A program made the translations under genes and the position numbers. Under the pieces are notes generated by a model. That model searched no databases, was not told the origin of the DNA, and saw only the letters and a program-made list of their open reading frames with translations. Positions 24,959 through 33,238 of a stretch of DNA of 64,000 bases are shown piece after piece. Each line of letters begins with the position of its first letter. Position 1 is the first letter of the stretch. The DNA is from SLSG01 sp964477035 (GTDB taxonomy: Bacteria; Bacteroidota; Bacteroidia; Bacteroidales; UBA7960). The stretch spans positions 124,001-188,000 of the forward strand of contig CAYZCW010000002.1 of NCBI GenBank assembly GCA_964477035.1, in the 5' to 3' direction.

Positions 24959-27112
24959 ATGGTTCGTCGCGCGAAACGTATCCTGCTGTTGTTAATGGCG
25001 ACAGCCCTGTCCGTTCAGGGCTCGCCCGGAAGGGACTTCTGGCTCCTGTTCATGAAGAATTTCGATGGGGAAGGGGGGCAGCTCTGGCTGGACATCACGG
25101 CCGGTCAGGAAGCCAGTGGCAGCGTATCCGTACCGGGCATGGGGTACTCCAGGGAATTCCAGGCAGGGCCCGGAAGGGTGGCGCGCGTCCCCGTACCTGC
25201 CGGGGCGGTGCATGACCGGCCGGGAGAGGTGCTGCCGCTGGGTGTGCACATAGAGTCGGACAGGGAGGTATCGGTCGTGGCGGTGAACCGCAGGGCAGGC
25301 TCTGCGGGAACCCATGCGGGGATTCCGGTGCAGGCGCTGGGAACCGGGTATTTGGCCGCCAGCTACCCCGGCACGAGGAATCCGGGATTTCGCTCCCAAC
25401 TGGCCGTGCTGAGTCCGGCTGACGGCAACCGGGTCACCATCATCCCCTCCGCGGATACGGAAGACGGGCGCACTGCCTGGCTGCCCTTCGAGCTGGTTCT
25501 GAACAGGGGAGAGGCCTTCCTGCTGAGCGGTGCCGAAGCGGACGGAAACGACCTCACGGGTTCCCTGGTGGCGGCTTCTTCTCCGGTGGCTGTGTTCAGC
25601 GGAGCGACATCGGCCTATGTTCCGTTTGATGTGCAGGCGGGCGACCACCTGGTCGCGCAGCTTCCCCCGGTATCGGGCTGGGGCACCACCTTCGTGACGC
25701 GCCCCCTGCAGGGCCGGCTGAACGGGGATACCTGGCGGTTTATCGCCTCCATGGATGCCACCTTGTTGCAGGTTAACGGGGATTCCCTGGCGGCCCTGGA
25801 TTCCGGGCAGTTTTTTGAAACGATCCTGCTGCTGCCCTCCCTCATCGAAGCCAGCCGGCCGGTCCTGGCCGTGCAGTATGCCCATGGCGGGGAATGGGAC
25901 GACCGCAGCGGGGATCCATTCATGGTGGTTGTGCCGCCGGTGCAGCAATTTGCAGAAGCCTGCACCTTCGCCGTCCCGGCCGAAGGTTTTTCATCCAATT
26001 ACCTGAACCTGATCGTCCGGGAAGAGGGCCTTGACGGACTCTTTCTGGATGGGGTCCCTTTGCCGCCAGGAACCTTCCAGCCGGTGGCGGGAAGCGCCTG
26101 GGCGACAGGCACCGTGCCGCTGCAGGCAGGGGCAGTTTATGAATTGCTGGGTCTTTCATCCAGTTTATTCATGGCCATGGCCTACGGCTGGGGGGATTCC
26201 GAGTCATACGGTTTCGTCCCGGCCATGGGCTCTCATTCGCTTAAGGAGCCTCTCCTGCCGGAAGTAGTGACCTCCCTGCCGGAAGCGGTGGCCCCCTTCA
26301 GTGCCCGGCTGGGCGGTGCGGTGGCCGCCGGGCAAGGATTGGTGGTGCCGGACAGGGGCATTTACCTGCATACCGCACCAGACCCTGCCGCCAGTGGCAG
26401 TCGCTGGCCCATGGGAGAGGGGACGGGGAGATTTTCCGGCCTGGTCGAGGTTCTGCAACCAAACACGGATTATCATGTGGTGGCTTACGCGGTCCACCCC
26501 ACGGGCCTGGCCCTTGGGCAGGAGGAAGCCTTCCGGACACCGCCTGCCCCGCCACAGGTGATCACCTCCGACCCATCGGAAATCACGGCGGTCTCTGCCC
26601 GCATCGGAGGCGAGGTCTTGTATGACGGAAATTCAGAAATCACGGACTGGGGGGTGTTCTGGGGGCCCGCCCCGGATCCCCCCGCGTTCACCCAGCCTCT
26701 GGGAGGAACGGAGGAGGTCTTCACCGGCGTGCTGGAGGACTTGCAGCCTTCCACGTCCTATTCCGTGCAGGCCTATGCCGTGAACGAGGCGGGCATGGGG
26801 CTGGGGGAGGTGCTGACATTCATTACGCGGGAGCCGGAAGTCTTCCTGCCAAATGCCTTTGCCCCGGGCAGTTCACGGCCCCGCAACAGGGTATTTCTGC
26901 CCGAATTCCAGGAACCCCCCCAGGCATACGAGCTGGAGGTGTTCGGCAGGACGGGGGCGAGGATCTTTCATTCCAAGGATCCCCAGGCCGGCTGGGACGG
27001 GCAGGTGGACGGCCGTCCCGCACCCCAGGGAACCTACACCTACCGCATCAGCTACCGGGATGCCGCCGACAGGGAGCATGTCCTCCGGGGAGCGGTCCTG
27101 CTCCTTCGTTAA
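24959..27112 (+). CDS. Large secreted protein with IgGFc-binding-like region, FN3-like repeats and type IX (type B) sorting domain
   Basis: The 717-residue product starts with a signal peptide (to VQGSPG). Residues about 20-430 resemble the IgGFc-binding N-terminal domain found in surface proteins (GRDFWLLFMKN, VVAVNRRAGSAGTHAGIPVQALG, and PVAVFSGA). Two fibronectin-type-III-like units follow (about 435-625). The last about 90 residues are a CHU_C type B sorting domain: VFLPNAFAPGS at its start, YELEVFGRTGARIF, W-DG and G-TYTYRISY. It should be exported by the type IX system and anchored at the surface. The function is probably adhesive, by inference only. Confidence 0.82.
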   Translation: MVRRAKRILLLLMATALSVQGSPGRDFWLLFMKNFDGEGGQLWLDITAGQEASGSVSVPGMGYSREFQAGPGRVARVPVPAGAVHDRPGEVLPLGVHIESDREVSVVAVNRRAGSAGTHAGIPVQALGTGYLAASYPGTRNPGFRSQLAVLSPADGNRVTIIPSADTEDGRTAWLPFELVLNRGEAFLLSGAEADGNDLTGSLVAASSPVAVFSGATSAYVPFDVQAGDHLVAQLPPVSGWGTTFVTRPLQGRLNGDTWRFIASMDATLLQVNGDSLAALDSGQFFETILLLPSLIEASRPVLAVQYAHGGEWDDRSGDPFMVVVPPVQQFAEACTFAVPAEGFSSNYLNLIVREEGLDGLFLDGVPLPPGTFQPVAGSAWATGTVPLQAGAVYELLGLSSSLFMAMAYGWGDSESYGFVPAMGSHSLKEPLLPEVVTSLPEAVAPFSARLGGAVAAGQGLVVPDRGIYLHTAPDPAASGSRWPMGEGTGRFSGLVEVLQPNTDYHVVAYAVHPTGLALGQEEAFRTPPAPPQVITSDPSEITAVSARIGGEVLYDGNSEITDWGVFWGPAPDPPAFTQPLGGTEEVFTGVLEDLQPSTSYSVQAYAVNEAGMGLGEVLTFITREPEVFLPNAFAPGSSRPRNRVFLPEFQEPPQAYELEVFGRTGARIFHSKDPQAGWDGQVDGRPAPQGTYTYRISYRDAADREHVLRGAVLLLR

Positions 27113-27130
27113 CAGAAAGCTTACGCTGCG

Positions 27131-27160
27131 GTTGATACGATGTTGATACGATGTTGATCC
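27131..27160. repeat. 11-bp tandem repeat upstream of a DUF302 gene
   Basis: GTTGATACGAT occurs twice in tandem (27131-27141, 27142-27152) followed by GTTGATCC, giving three GTTGAT cores spaced exactly 11 bases. It lies about 110 bases before ATG 27269 and may be a binding site for a regulator that uses direct repeats. Confidence 0.4.
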
Positions 27161-27268
27161 CTTGATGCACGGCCTGCCTGTTCCATCCTGGTCAAACATT
27201 TCTTCCCGCAACTTGTTAATCAGGGTAAATAACCAAATCATACCGCGAACTTTCAAATTCAAAAAACG

Positions 27269-27745
27269 ATGAAAAAAGAGATTGTTTACGGACTGGCCGG
27301 GCTGCTTGCCGGGATCGTCCTCGCCTTGTTCTTTACCTACAAAGCAGCTCCCGGAATGATGATCAAGGAGGCGGAGAGCCGTTACGAATTTGACCAAAGC
27401 GTGGAGGTGTTCCGGCAAACCGCCCTGGACATGGGCTGGTCCATTCCCGCCGTCCATGACCTGCAGGCCACCATGGAGCGCTTCGGTTATGATGTGCGAC
27501 AGGTGAAGGTGTTTGAATTGTGCCATCCGGAGCATGCCATCAAGATACTGGAGCAGGATGAGGAGCGTGTGGTCTCCTCCATGATGCCCTGCCGGGTGTC
27601 GATTTATGAGAAGTCTGACGGGAAAACCTATGTGTCCTGGATGAACACCGCCATGATGGGCAATATGATGGGGGGCATCGTGGCCGAGGTCATGGGAGAA
27701 GCCTCCCGCGAGAGCGAAGCCATGATATCTGCCATTATCCCCTAG
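27269..27745 (+). CDS. DUF302 domain protein with N-terminal membrane anchor
   Basis: The 158-residue product has one TM helix (YGLAGLLAGIVLALFF, about 7-24) and a DUF302 domain. VFELCHPEHAIKIL and VVSSMMPCRVSIYEKSDGKTYVSWMNTAMM are the characteristic parts. DUF302 proteins have no firm biochemical role; several are linked to envelope or sulfur/copper functions. Its TAG stop overlaps by 4 bases the stop of the convergent sulfotransferase gene. A strong terminator follows. Confidence 0.82.
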   Translation: MKKEIVYGLAGLLAGIVLALFFTYKAAPGMMIKEAESRYEFDQSVEVFRQTALDMGWSIPAVHDLQATMERFGYDVRQVKVFELCHPEHAIKILEQDEERVVSSMMPCRVSIYEKSDGKTYVSWMNTAMMGNMMGGIVAEVMGEASRESEAMISAIIP

Positions 27746-28854
27746 GGGCAGGACAAAGATTCAGGCAGTGTCAGGCCGGACTTTGTCCGGCCTTTTTTTA
27801 TTTCCTGCGGGCCGGGCATTTTGAATCTGGCGGCGAGGTCTTCTGCGCGCAGCATGAAATCGGAGGCTGAATACCGGTGACTGCTTTTAAAGGCCCTGCT
27901 TTCCCTGTCAGTCAAGGCCAGCTTCAGGCCATAAGCATCCGACAATGACCATCCGAAATGTTTGTACATCGCGCGGATGGTCTGTTCAGGCCGGGCCGTC
28001 AACTGACCGAAATCCAGGATGATAACATCAGCCGGCGGGCAATGGGCAAAGACCTTCAGCGGGTAGGCATACCAGAAGTCTGCCAGCCTCAGGGTGTAAT
28101 CCACCAGCTCGGCCTGGCTGTATTTGGTCTTAAACAGTTCAAAAAGCCGGGCGAACAGGCTGAGTGAAGAAGGAATTGCCTGGGCTGGCTCTCGGTAGGT
28201 GCAGATGAAGCGGCTTCCCGGGAACTCTTGTCTGAGGGAGCTTATTTTCGGGGTATGGCAGGGGCTTTTTGACAGGTACGTCCTGCCTGCACCGAACACA
28301 AAGAGGTGCCTCTGTATGCAGCCGTGGAAAAAGTGCATGATCCGCCTCTTTTGACGGTCATCCAGCCTGTCGTCGAACCAGGGCAGGGCCCTGAACCACC
28401 GCAACCGGGGAAAAATGAACGCCAGAAAGGTATTTGACAAGCGGTGGATCAGTACCAGGTCATCCTCCTCCACCTCGAACAGGGAGGTCGGATGGACAAC
28501 ATCAAACCCCTTGAAAAGAAAGCGGTCGACCGGCATCAGCATGCCGGTGAGCAAGCCTCCGGTGCGCTTGTCGAGCCTGCGAAGCAGGACGGCTCCTTTT
28601 TTCTGGATGACCGACGGGGCAAACAGCATCTCCCAAAGTTTCATGGAGGTAAAGCGCTCACGGTCTGCGTAAAGGGTCTTATGCAGCCAGGAGGAAGCTG
28701 TTCGCGTCATCCCGACGATGAAGACCGGCCTGCCAACTCCATGATGCCTGTATGACGGATAGAAGACCTCATCCAGCAGGAGGCAGGTCCGGTTGATGAT
28801 GGCCAGGGCCAATGCAAACGGACACAGAAGGACCAGCGCCAGGGCTTTCTTCAT
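27742..28854 (-). CDS. Sulfotransferase family protein, membrane-anchored
   Basis: The 370-residue product has an N-terminal hydrophobic segment (about 4-28). The PAPS 5'-phosphosulfate-binding loop is FIVGMTRTASSWLHKTL (about 45-61), and the 3'-phosphate motif is RFICTYREPAQAIPSSL. It should transfer a sulfuryl group from PAPS to a hydroxyl or amine acceptor. It lies back to back with the epimerase/KAS III gene set, across about 180 bases, so sulfation of that pathway's product is a reasonable guess. The last residues are encoded across the terminator of the neighbouring gene, so the C-terminal tail may be poorly conserved. Confidence 0.83.
   Translation of the reverse strand: MKKALALVLLCPFALALAIINRTCLLLDEVFYPSYRHHGVGRPVFIVGMTRTASSWLHKTLYADRERFTSMKLWEMLFAPSVIQKKGAVLLRRLDKRTGGLLTGMLMPVDRFLFKGFDVVHPTSLFEVEEDDLVLIHRLSNTFLAFIFPRLRWFRALPWFDDRLDDRQKRRIMHFFHGCIQRHLFVFGAGRTYLSKSPCHTPKISSLRQEFPGSRFICTYREPAQAIPSSLSLFARLFELFKTKYSQAELVDYTLRLADFWYAYPLKVFAHCPPADVIILDFGQLTARPEQTIRAMYKHFGWSLSDAYGLKLALTDRESRAFKSSHRYSASDFMLRAEDLAARFKMPGPQEIKKGRTKSGLTLPESLSCP
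27773..27799 (+). terminator. Intrinsic terminator of the DUF302 gene
   Basis: An 8-bp stem (AGGCCGGA with TCCGGCCT, loop CTTTG) is followed by six or seven T residues. It lies inside the 3' coding end of the convergent sulfotransferase gene. Confidence 0.8.
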
Positions 28855-28971
28855 GGATGGTTTATATAGGGCCTTTGCCTTCCGGCATTTAAATGTATGG
28901 AAAAATTGTGGTTCAAGGCGGGGTTTTCGATTACCGGATATAATTAATCACTACATTTAATAAGCAGAAAA

Positions 28972-29004
28972 GGCCGGCAGGGCGGCAAATCGCCCGGAGC
29001 GGCC
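28972..29004 (+). promoter_or_regulatory. Two-step hairpin in the leader of the epimerase gene
   Basis: GGCCG (28972-28976) pairs with CGGCC (29000-29004), and inside it GGGCG (28980-28984) pairs with CGCCC (28991-28995). The structure ends 27 bases before ATG 29032 and is followed by ATTTTC. It may act as a leader or attenuator element. Confidence 0.3.
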
Positions 29005-29031
29005 ATTTTCTGTGTGCAATAACCAGCAAAG

Positions 29032-30027
29032 ATGAAGGTCCTGCTCACCGGTGCCACGGGCTTTCTGGGATCCAGGCTGCTTGAGACCCTCAGCCGGCAC
29101 CCCGGAATCTGCAAGCTGATTGCCAGCGGAAGAACCATCCGTCCCACACACCATGTGAACCATCCGACAGTATCCTATCAGCTGGGCGACCTGACAGACC
29201 CGGGCGTGGCCGAAGGCCTGGCCATGCAGGCAGATTGCATCATTCATGCGGCAGCCCTTTCATCCCCCTGGGGAAAACATCAGGACTTTTTTTTGGCCAA
29301 CATCCTGGCCACCCGTTACCTGGTTCAGGCCGCGGCCAGGCAGGGAACAGGCCGTTTTGTGTTCGTCTCCAGCTCCAGTGTGTATGTCGATAAAAGGGAC
29401 CGTTTCAATATCAAGGAATCGGATCCCCTGCCAACACGGTTTATCAACTCTTATGCCGCCACCAAGCGGGAGGCGGAGCTTGAAGTGATCCGCTCTGGCC
29501 TGCCTTACATCATCCTGAGGCCACGTGGCCTGATCGGCCGGGGGGATACGGTCATCATGCCCCGGCTGATCCACGCCTTCGGGAAGGGGAAGCTGCGAAG
29601 GATCGGGAAGGGGGATAACCTGGTGGACCTGACCCCGGTGGAGAACATGGTATCTGCCGTGGAAGCGTCCCTGTTTGCGGGTTCCCGGGCACTGAACCAA
29701 ATCTATAACATCTCCAACGGAAGCCCCGTGTTTCTCTGGGAGGCCATTGGACAGATCCTGAAACTGCTTGGCCATGATTTTGATACCGGGAAACGGGTGC
29801 CCTTTTGGGTGGCCAGTGCCCTGGCCCGGATACTGGAACTCAAATCGGTGGTAAGAGGGGGAGCGGAGCCTCCCCTGACAGTCTACAGCGTGGTGACGCT
29901 TGCCAGGTCCTTTACCATGGATATTTCCAGGGCCAGGGAAAACCTGGCCTATGAGCCGCGGGTCAGCACGGCAGAGGCCATGGCTGAATTTGTTGATTGG
30001 TACAGGGAGCACCCATGGAAACAGTAG
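29032..30027 (+). CDS. NAD(P)-dependent epimerase/dehydratase, 3-beta-HSD/OleD-like
   Basis: The 331-residue extended short-chain dehydrogenase has the nucleotide motif TGATGFLG (7-14), the catalytic Ser in FVSSSSVYV, and Tyr/Lys in SYAATKREAE. The ILRPRGLIGRGD segment and sequence style resemble sterol-dehydrogenase/OleD-type enzymes, which reduce 2-alkyl-3-ketoacyl intermediates. It overlaps the hydrolase gene by 13 bases and starts a four-gene overlapping set ending with a ketoacyl synthase III. It probably reduces a beta-keto intermediate in that pathway. Confidence 0.85.
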   Translation: MKVLLTGATGFLGSRLLETLSRHPGICKLIASGRTIRPTHHVNHPTVSYQLGDLTDPGVAEGLAMQADCIIHAAALSSPWGKHQDFFLANILATRYLVQAAARQGTGRFVFVSSSSVYVDKRDRFNIKESDPLPTRFINSYAATKREAELEVIRSGLPYIILRPRGLIGRGDTVIMPRLIHAFGKGKLRRIGKGDNLVDLTPVENMVSAVEASLFAGSRALNQIYNISNGSPVFLWEAIGQILKLLGHDFDTGKRVPFWVASALARILELKSVVRGGAEPPLTVYSVVTLARSFTMDISRARENLAYEPRVSTAEAMAEFVDWYREHPWKQ

Positions 30028-30869
30028 AACTGTACCTGGATGTGGCCGGCTACTGCCTGGCCAGGGAGAACCATTCGATCAGGGGGGGGAAGAACAAGCC
30101 AACCCGGTTTTACGCCTTGTACGCCCTGATAAGGCATCCCGGCCGGGGCTGGATCTTGTTCGATACGGGATATGCCAGGCGCTTCTATCATGCCACAAGG
30201 CATCTGCCGGAAAGGCTTTACAGGCTGGCAACCCAGGTGTATGTCAAAGACACGGACGAAGTAAAAAACCGGCTGGGACGGTTTGGGACGGGTCCTTCCG
30301 GCATCGCCCACATCATTGTCTCGCATTTTCATGCCGACCACATCGGGGGCCTGAAGGATTTTGACCGGGCGGTCATTCATTGCAGCAGGGAGGCCTTTCA
30401 CCAGGCACTCAGTTCAAACAGGCTTGGGGGGATCACCAGGGGCATCCTTAAATCACTGATCCCCCATGATCTGGAGCATAGGGCCCGTTTCGTGGAAGAG
30501 GAGGCAAGCCCCATGGCAGACGGGTTCTTCGGCACAACCTACGACCTGTTCCGGGATGGATCCCTTATTGTCGTACCCCTTCCCGGGCATGCTGCAGGAC
30601 AGGTCGGCCTGCGGGTTCAAACAGGTCAGGGGGCCTACTTCCTGGTGGCGGATGCCTGCTATTCTGTCCAATCGGTCCGGTCGGCGATCATGCCCGGCAG
30701 GGCAGCCCGGATCATTACCCGTTCATGGAGGGAATACCGGGCCACCCTCATGAAACTGCAGGCATTCATGATGGCACATCCGGACGTCACGATGGTCCCT
30801 TCCCATTGTCCGGAAACAACCCGCAGGCTGATCAGGATAAACCCTTGGAAATATGGTTTTCAGGCTTAA
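30015..30869 (+). CDS. Metallo-beta-lactamase-fold hydrolase
   Basis: The 284-residue product has the MBL zinc motif H104-F-H106-A-D108-H109 in SHFHADHIGG, later ligands in PLPGHAAGQVG and ADACYS, and a closing MVPSHCPETT. This architecture is close to lactonase/thioesterase-like MBL enzymes. ATG 30015 (METVEL) is used; it overlaps the epimerase gene, and its own end overlaps the next gene by 17 bases. It may hydrolyse a lactone or thioester formed by its neighbours. Confidence 0.87.
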   Translation: METVELYLDVAGYCLARENHSIRGGKNKPTRFYALYALIRHPGRGWILFDTGYARRFYHATRHLPERLYRLATQVYVKDTDEVKNRLGRFGTGPSGIAHIIVSHFHADHIGGLKDFDRAVIHCSREAFHQALSSNRLGGITRGILKSLIPHDLEHRARFVEEEASPMADGFFGTTYDLFRDGSLIVVPLPGHAAGQVGLRVQTGQGAYFLVADACYSVQSVRSAIMPGRAARIITRSWREYRATLMKLQAFMMAHPDVTMVPSHCPETTRRLIRINPWKYGFQA

Positions 30870-32157
30870 AATAATCTTCTGGTTTTTACGTCTCAGGCTT
30901 GGCAGGGTGCTATTTCACAAAAACCCTGAGCGCCTGCAGGAGCGCCGGTTTCAACGGCTGCGGCCCCACCTTGACCGCTCTCCGTTTTATAAGCCCTTTC
31001 TCAGGCCCGGCAGCAGGATCAACGATTTTCCGGTCATCAACAAAAAGATCTTTATGGAGCAGTTCGACCGGATCAATACCCGGGGTGTCCGTTTGGACGA
31101 AGCCCTAGAGACAGCCATGAAAGCCGAGGAGTCGAGGGACTTTTCTCCCACGCTAAGGGGATTGACCGTGGGACTTTCCACGGGGACCAGCGGCAGCCGG
31201 GCCGTGTTCCTTGCCAGCGGGGAGGACAGGGCGCGCTGGGTGGCAGCCATCCTGGACCGCGTGACCGGCCTCTCGCTCCGGAAACGGAAAGTGGCCTTCT
31301 TCCTGCGGGCAAACAGCAGGCTCTATGCCTCGGTCCAGTCCCGGCTTTTGTCCTTTCATTTTTTTGACCTGATGGCCCCCCTCGAGGAAAACATCAGGGA
31401 TCTGCATCTGTTGCAGCCTGCACTGCTGGTGGCGCAGCCCAGCATGCTGGTGGAGATTGCCAGATACATGGAAGCAGGGAAGATCGCCCTGGCCCCGGAC
31501 AAGGTCATATCCGTGGCCGAGGTGCTGAGCCCGGAAGACAGCCGCTTCCTGGCCGGGGTATTCAAACAGCCCATTCACCAGGTCTACCAGTGCACCGAGG
31601 GCTTCCTGGCACATACCTGCCGGTTTGCCACCCTGCATTTCAATGAGGACTTCATACGGGTGGAGAAAAAACGCATCGAGGCCGGCAGCCATCGTTTTCA
31701 TCCGGTGATCACGGACCTGCTCCGCACGGCTCAGCCCGTGATACGTTATGAACTGGACGACATCATCGTGGAAAAGAAGGACTGCCCCTGCGGAAGCAGG
31801 ATGACGGGCATCGAATTCATTGAGGGGCGGGCGGACGACATCCTGACATTCAGAAGCGCGGAGGGGAAAGAAATCAGAATATTCCCGGATTTCTTCAGGA
31901 AGGCGATCGTCACCTCCGGCCCCTCCCTGTCCGACTATGTTCTTTCCCAAAAGACCCTCACAGATCTGGAACTGTTTGTCAATCCCGGCACGTCCGGGAC
32001 GTTTGAACAGGCCGCCAGATCCCTGAGGCAGTTACTGGCTTCTTACGGCATTCAGGGAATCCGCATCACACAGGTATATGAGAGGAATTTTTTGCCAGGG
32101 ACCAAACTCAGGAGGATCCGAAATGACCAGACCCGTAAAGATCACCGGACTGGGTAG
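30853..32157 (+). CDS. CapK-like adenylate-forming enzyme (F390-synthetase-related)
   Basis: The 434-residue product belongs to the phenylacetate-CoA ligase/CapK-like adenylating group. LSTGTSGSRAVF (108-119) is the phosphate loop, VAQPSMLVEIARYM and the QCTEGFLAHTC and YELDDIIVEKKDCPCGS segments follow in the usual order. This is the group annotated F390-synthetase-related. Such enzymes activate a carboxylic acid as an acyl-adenylate. It overlaps the KAS III gene by 35 bases. The substrate acid is unknown, perhaps a fatty acid. Confidence 0.83.
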   Translation: MVFRLKIIFWFLRLRLGRVLFHKNPERLQERRFQRLRPHLDRSPFYKPFLRPGSRINDFPVINKKIFMEQFDRINTRGVRLDEALETAMKAEESRDFSPTLRGLTVGLSTGTSGSRAVFLASGEDRARWVAAILDRVTGLSLRKRKVAFFLRANSRLYASVQSRLLSFHFFDLMAPLEENIRDLHLLQPALLVAQPSMLVEIARYMEAGKIALAPDKVISVAEVLSPEDSRFLAGVFKQPIHQVYQCTEGFLAHTCRFATLHFNEDFIRVEKKRIEAGSHRFHPVITDLLRTAQPVIRYELDDIIVEKKDCPCGSRMTGIEFIEGRADDILTFRSAEGKEIRIFPDFFRKAIVTSGPSLSDYVLSQKTLTDLELFVNPGTSGTFEQAARSLRQLLASYGIQGIRITQVYERNFLPGTKLRRIRNDQTRKDHRTG

Positions 32158-33112
32158 CTACCTGCCGGGGCAGCTGCCTTCTGCGAAACTCGAGGCCAGC
32201 CTGGGACTGCCCGCAGGCTGGTCTGTCAGGCATTCCGGGGTGGAAACGAGGCACCGGGCCACCTTTGAATCCAATGGCTACATGGGAGCCCGGGCCCTGG
32301 AGCAGGCACTGGATGATGCCGGCATTCCTCTTGCCGGGCTGGACATGATCATATCCGCAGCGGCCACGTATGACTATCCCATACCCAACCGGGCCAGCAT
32401 CATCAAAAACGAGCTGAGGGACGGGCTGGCATGCCATATTCCCGCCATAGACATCGACACCACCTGCCTCAGTTTCCTCTCGGCTTTTGAAATCGCCGCC
32501 GCCTTGCTTGACGGCAGGACGTACTGCAGGATCGGCATCGTGAGTTCGGAGATCTCTTCCTGTGGGCTGAACCCTTTGGATCCGGAAACCGCCACCCTGT
32601 TCGGGGACGGGGCCGCCGCTGTGATCCTGGAGTTCAACCCGGGTGGGGCTTCCGCCATGATCAGGGCCGGGCATCAAACATTCTCGGAAGGAGTCCACGA
32701 GACCATTTTCAAGGGAGGGGGCAGCAGGTACCCCTACAAGGATTGCCCTTACGATCCCCATGTCCACTCTTTCACCATGAATGGCCGAAAACTCCTGCGG
32801 CTGGCAGTGCGTCGCCTGCCGGAATTCATGGACTGGTTTTTTAAAGACATTCCCTATGCATTGTCGGATGTGGATGTGGTGATCCCGCACCAGGCCTCCA
32901 AGGCAGGCATCTCCCTGTTTCGGGATATATTTTCCCTGAAGGACAGGCAACTCAGGCAAAACCTGTCAATCAGGGGGAACTGCATAGCCGCGTCCATTCC
33001 GCTGCTGCTTTATGAGTCGGTCAAATCCGAACAAATATCGCGGGGCGATCTGTGCCTGCTATTTGGCACTTCAGCCGGTTTCACGGTGGGGGCGGCTCTT
33101 TTTGTTTATTAA
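32123..33112 (+). CDS. 3-oxoacyl-ACP synthase III family protein (FabH/OleA-like)
   Basis: The 329-residue thiolase-fold enzyme has the full catalytic triad: Cys115 in DTTCLSF, His256 in IPHQASKAG, and Asn286 in SIRGNCIAAS, with GDGAAAVILE at about 161-170. It should condense an acyl starter with malonyl-ACP or another acyl thioester. Members outside the primary fatty-acid locus usually belong to secondary pathways. ATG 32123 (MTRPVK) is chosen over an upstream ATG at 32078 because it gives the usual KAS III N terminus. It is the last gene of the overlapping set. Confidence 0.9.
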   Translation: MTRPVKITGLGSYLPGQLPSAKLEASLGLPAGWSVRHSGVETRHRATFESNGYMGARALEQALDDAGIPLAGLDMIISAAATYDYPIPNRASIIKNELRDGLACHIPAIDIDTTCLSFLSAFEIAAALLDGRTYCRIGIVSSEISSCGLNPLDPETATLFGDGAAAVILEFNPGGASAMIRAGHQTFSEGVHETIFKGGGSRYPYKDCPYDPHVHSFTMNGRKLLRLAVRRLPEFMDWFFKDIPYALSDVDVVIPHQASKAGISLFRDIFSLKDRQLRQNLSIRGNCIAASIPLLLYESVKSEQISRGDLCLLFGTSAGFTVGAALFVY

Positions 33113-33159
33113 AAATTTGCACCCGGCTTTCCTGTTTCCTGAATACCTGAAGCAAACAG

Positions 33160-33189
33160 TTGTTTAAATCGAATAATTGCGTAAATTTC
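33160..33189 (+). promoter_or_regulatory. Bacteroidota promoter before the 568-residue lipoprotein gene
   Basis: TTG at 33160-33162, 19 bases, then TAAATTTC at 33182-33189 (one mismatch to TAnnTTTG). It predicts transcription start near 33196 and a leader of about 43 bases before ATG 33239. This suggests the lipoprotein/radical SAM pair has its own promoter. Confidence 0.5.
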
Positions 33190-33238
33190 CGATAGGAAGT
33201 CAGGCACTTACATTCCCCTAAACCTCAAAACCAACGCC

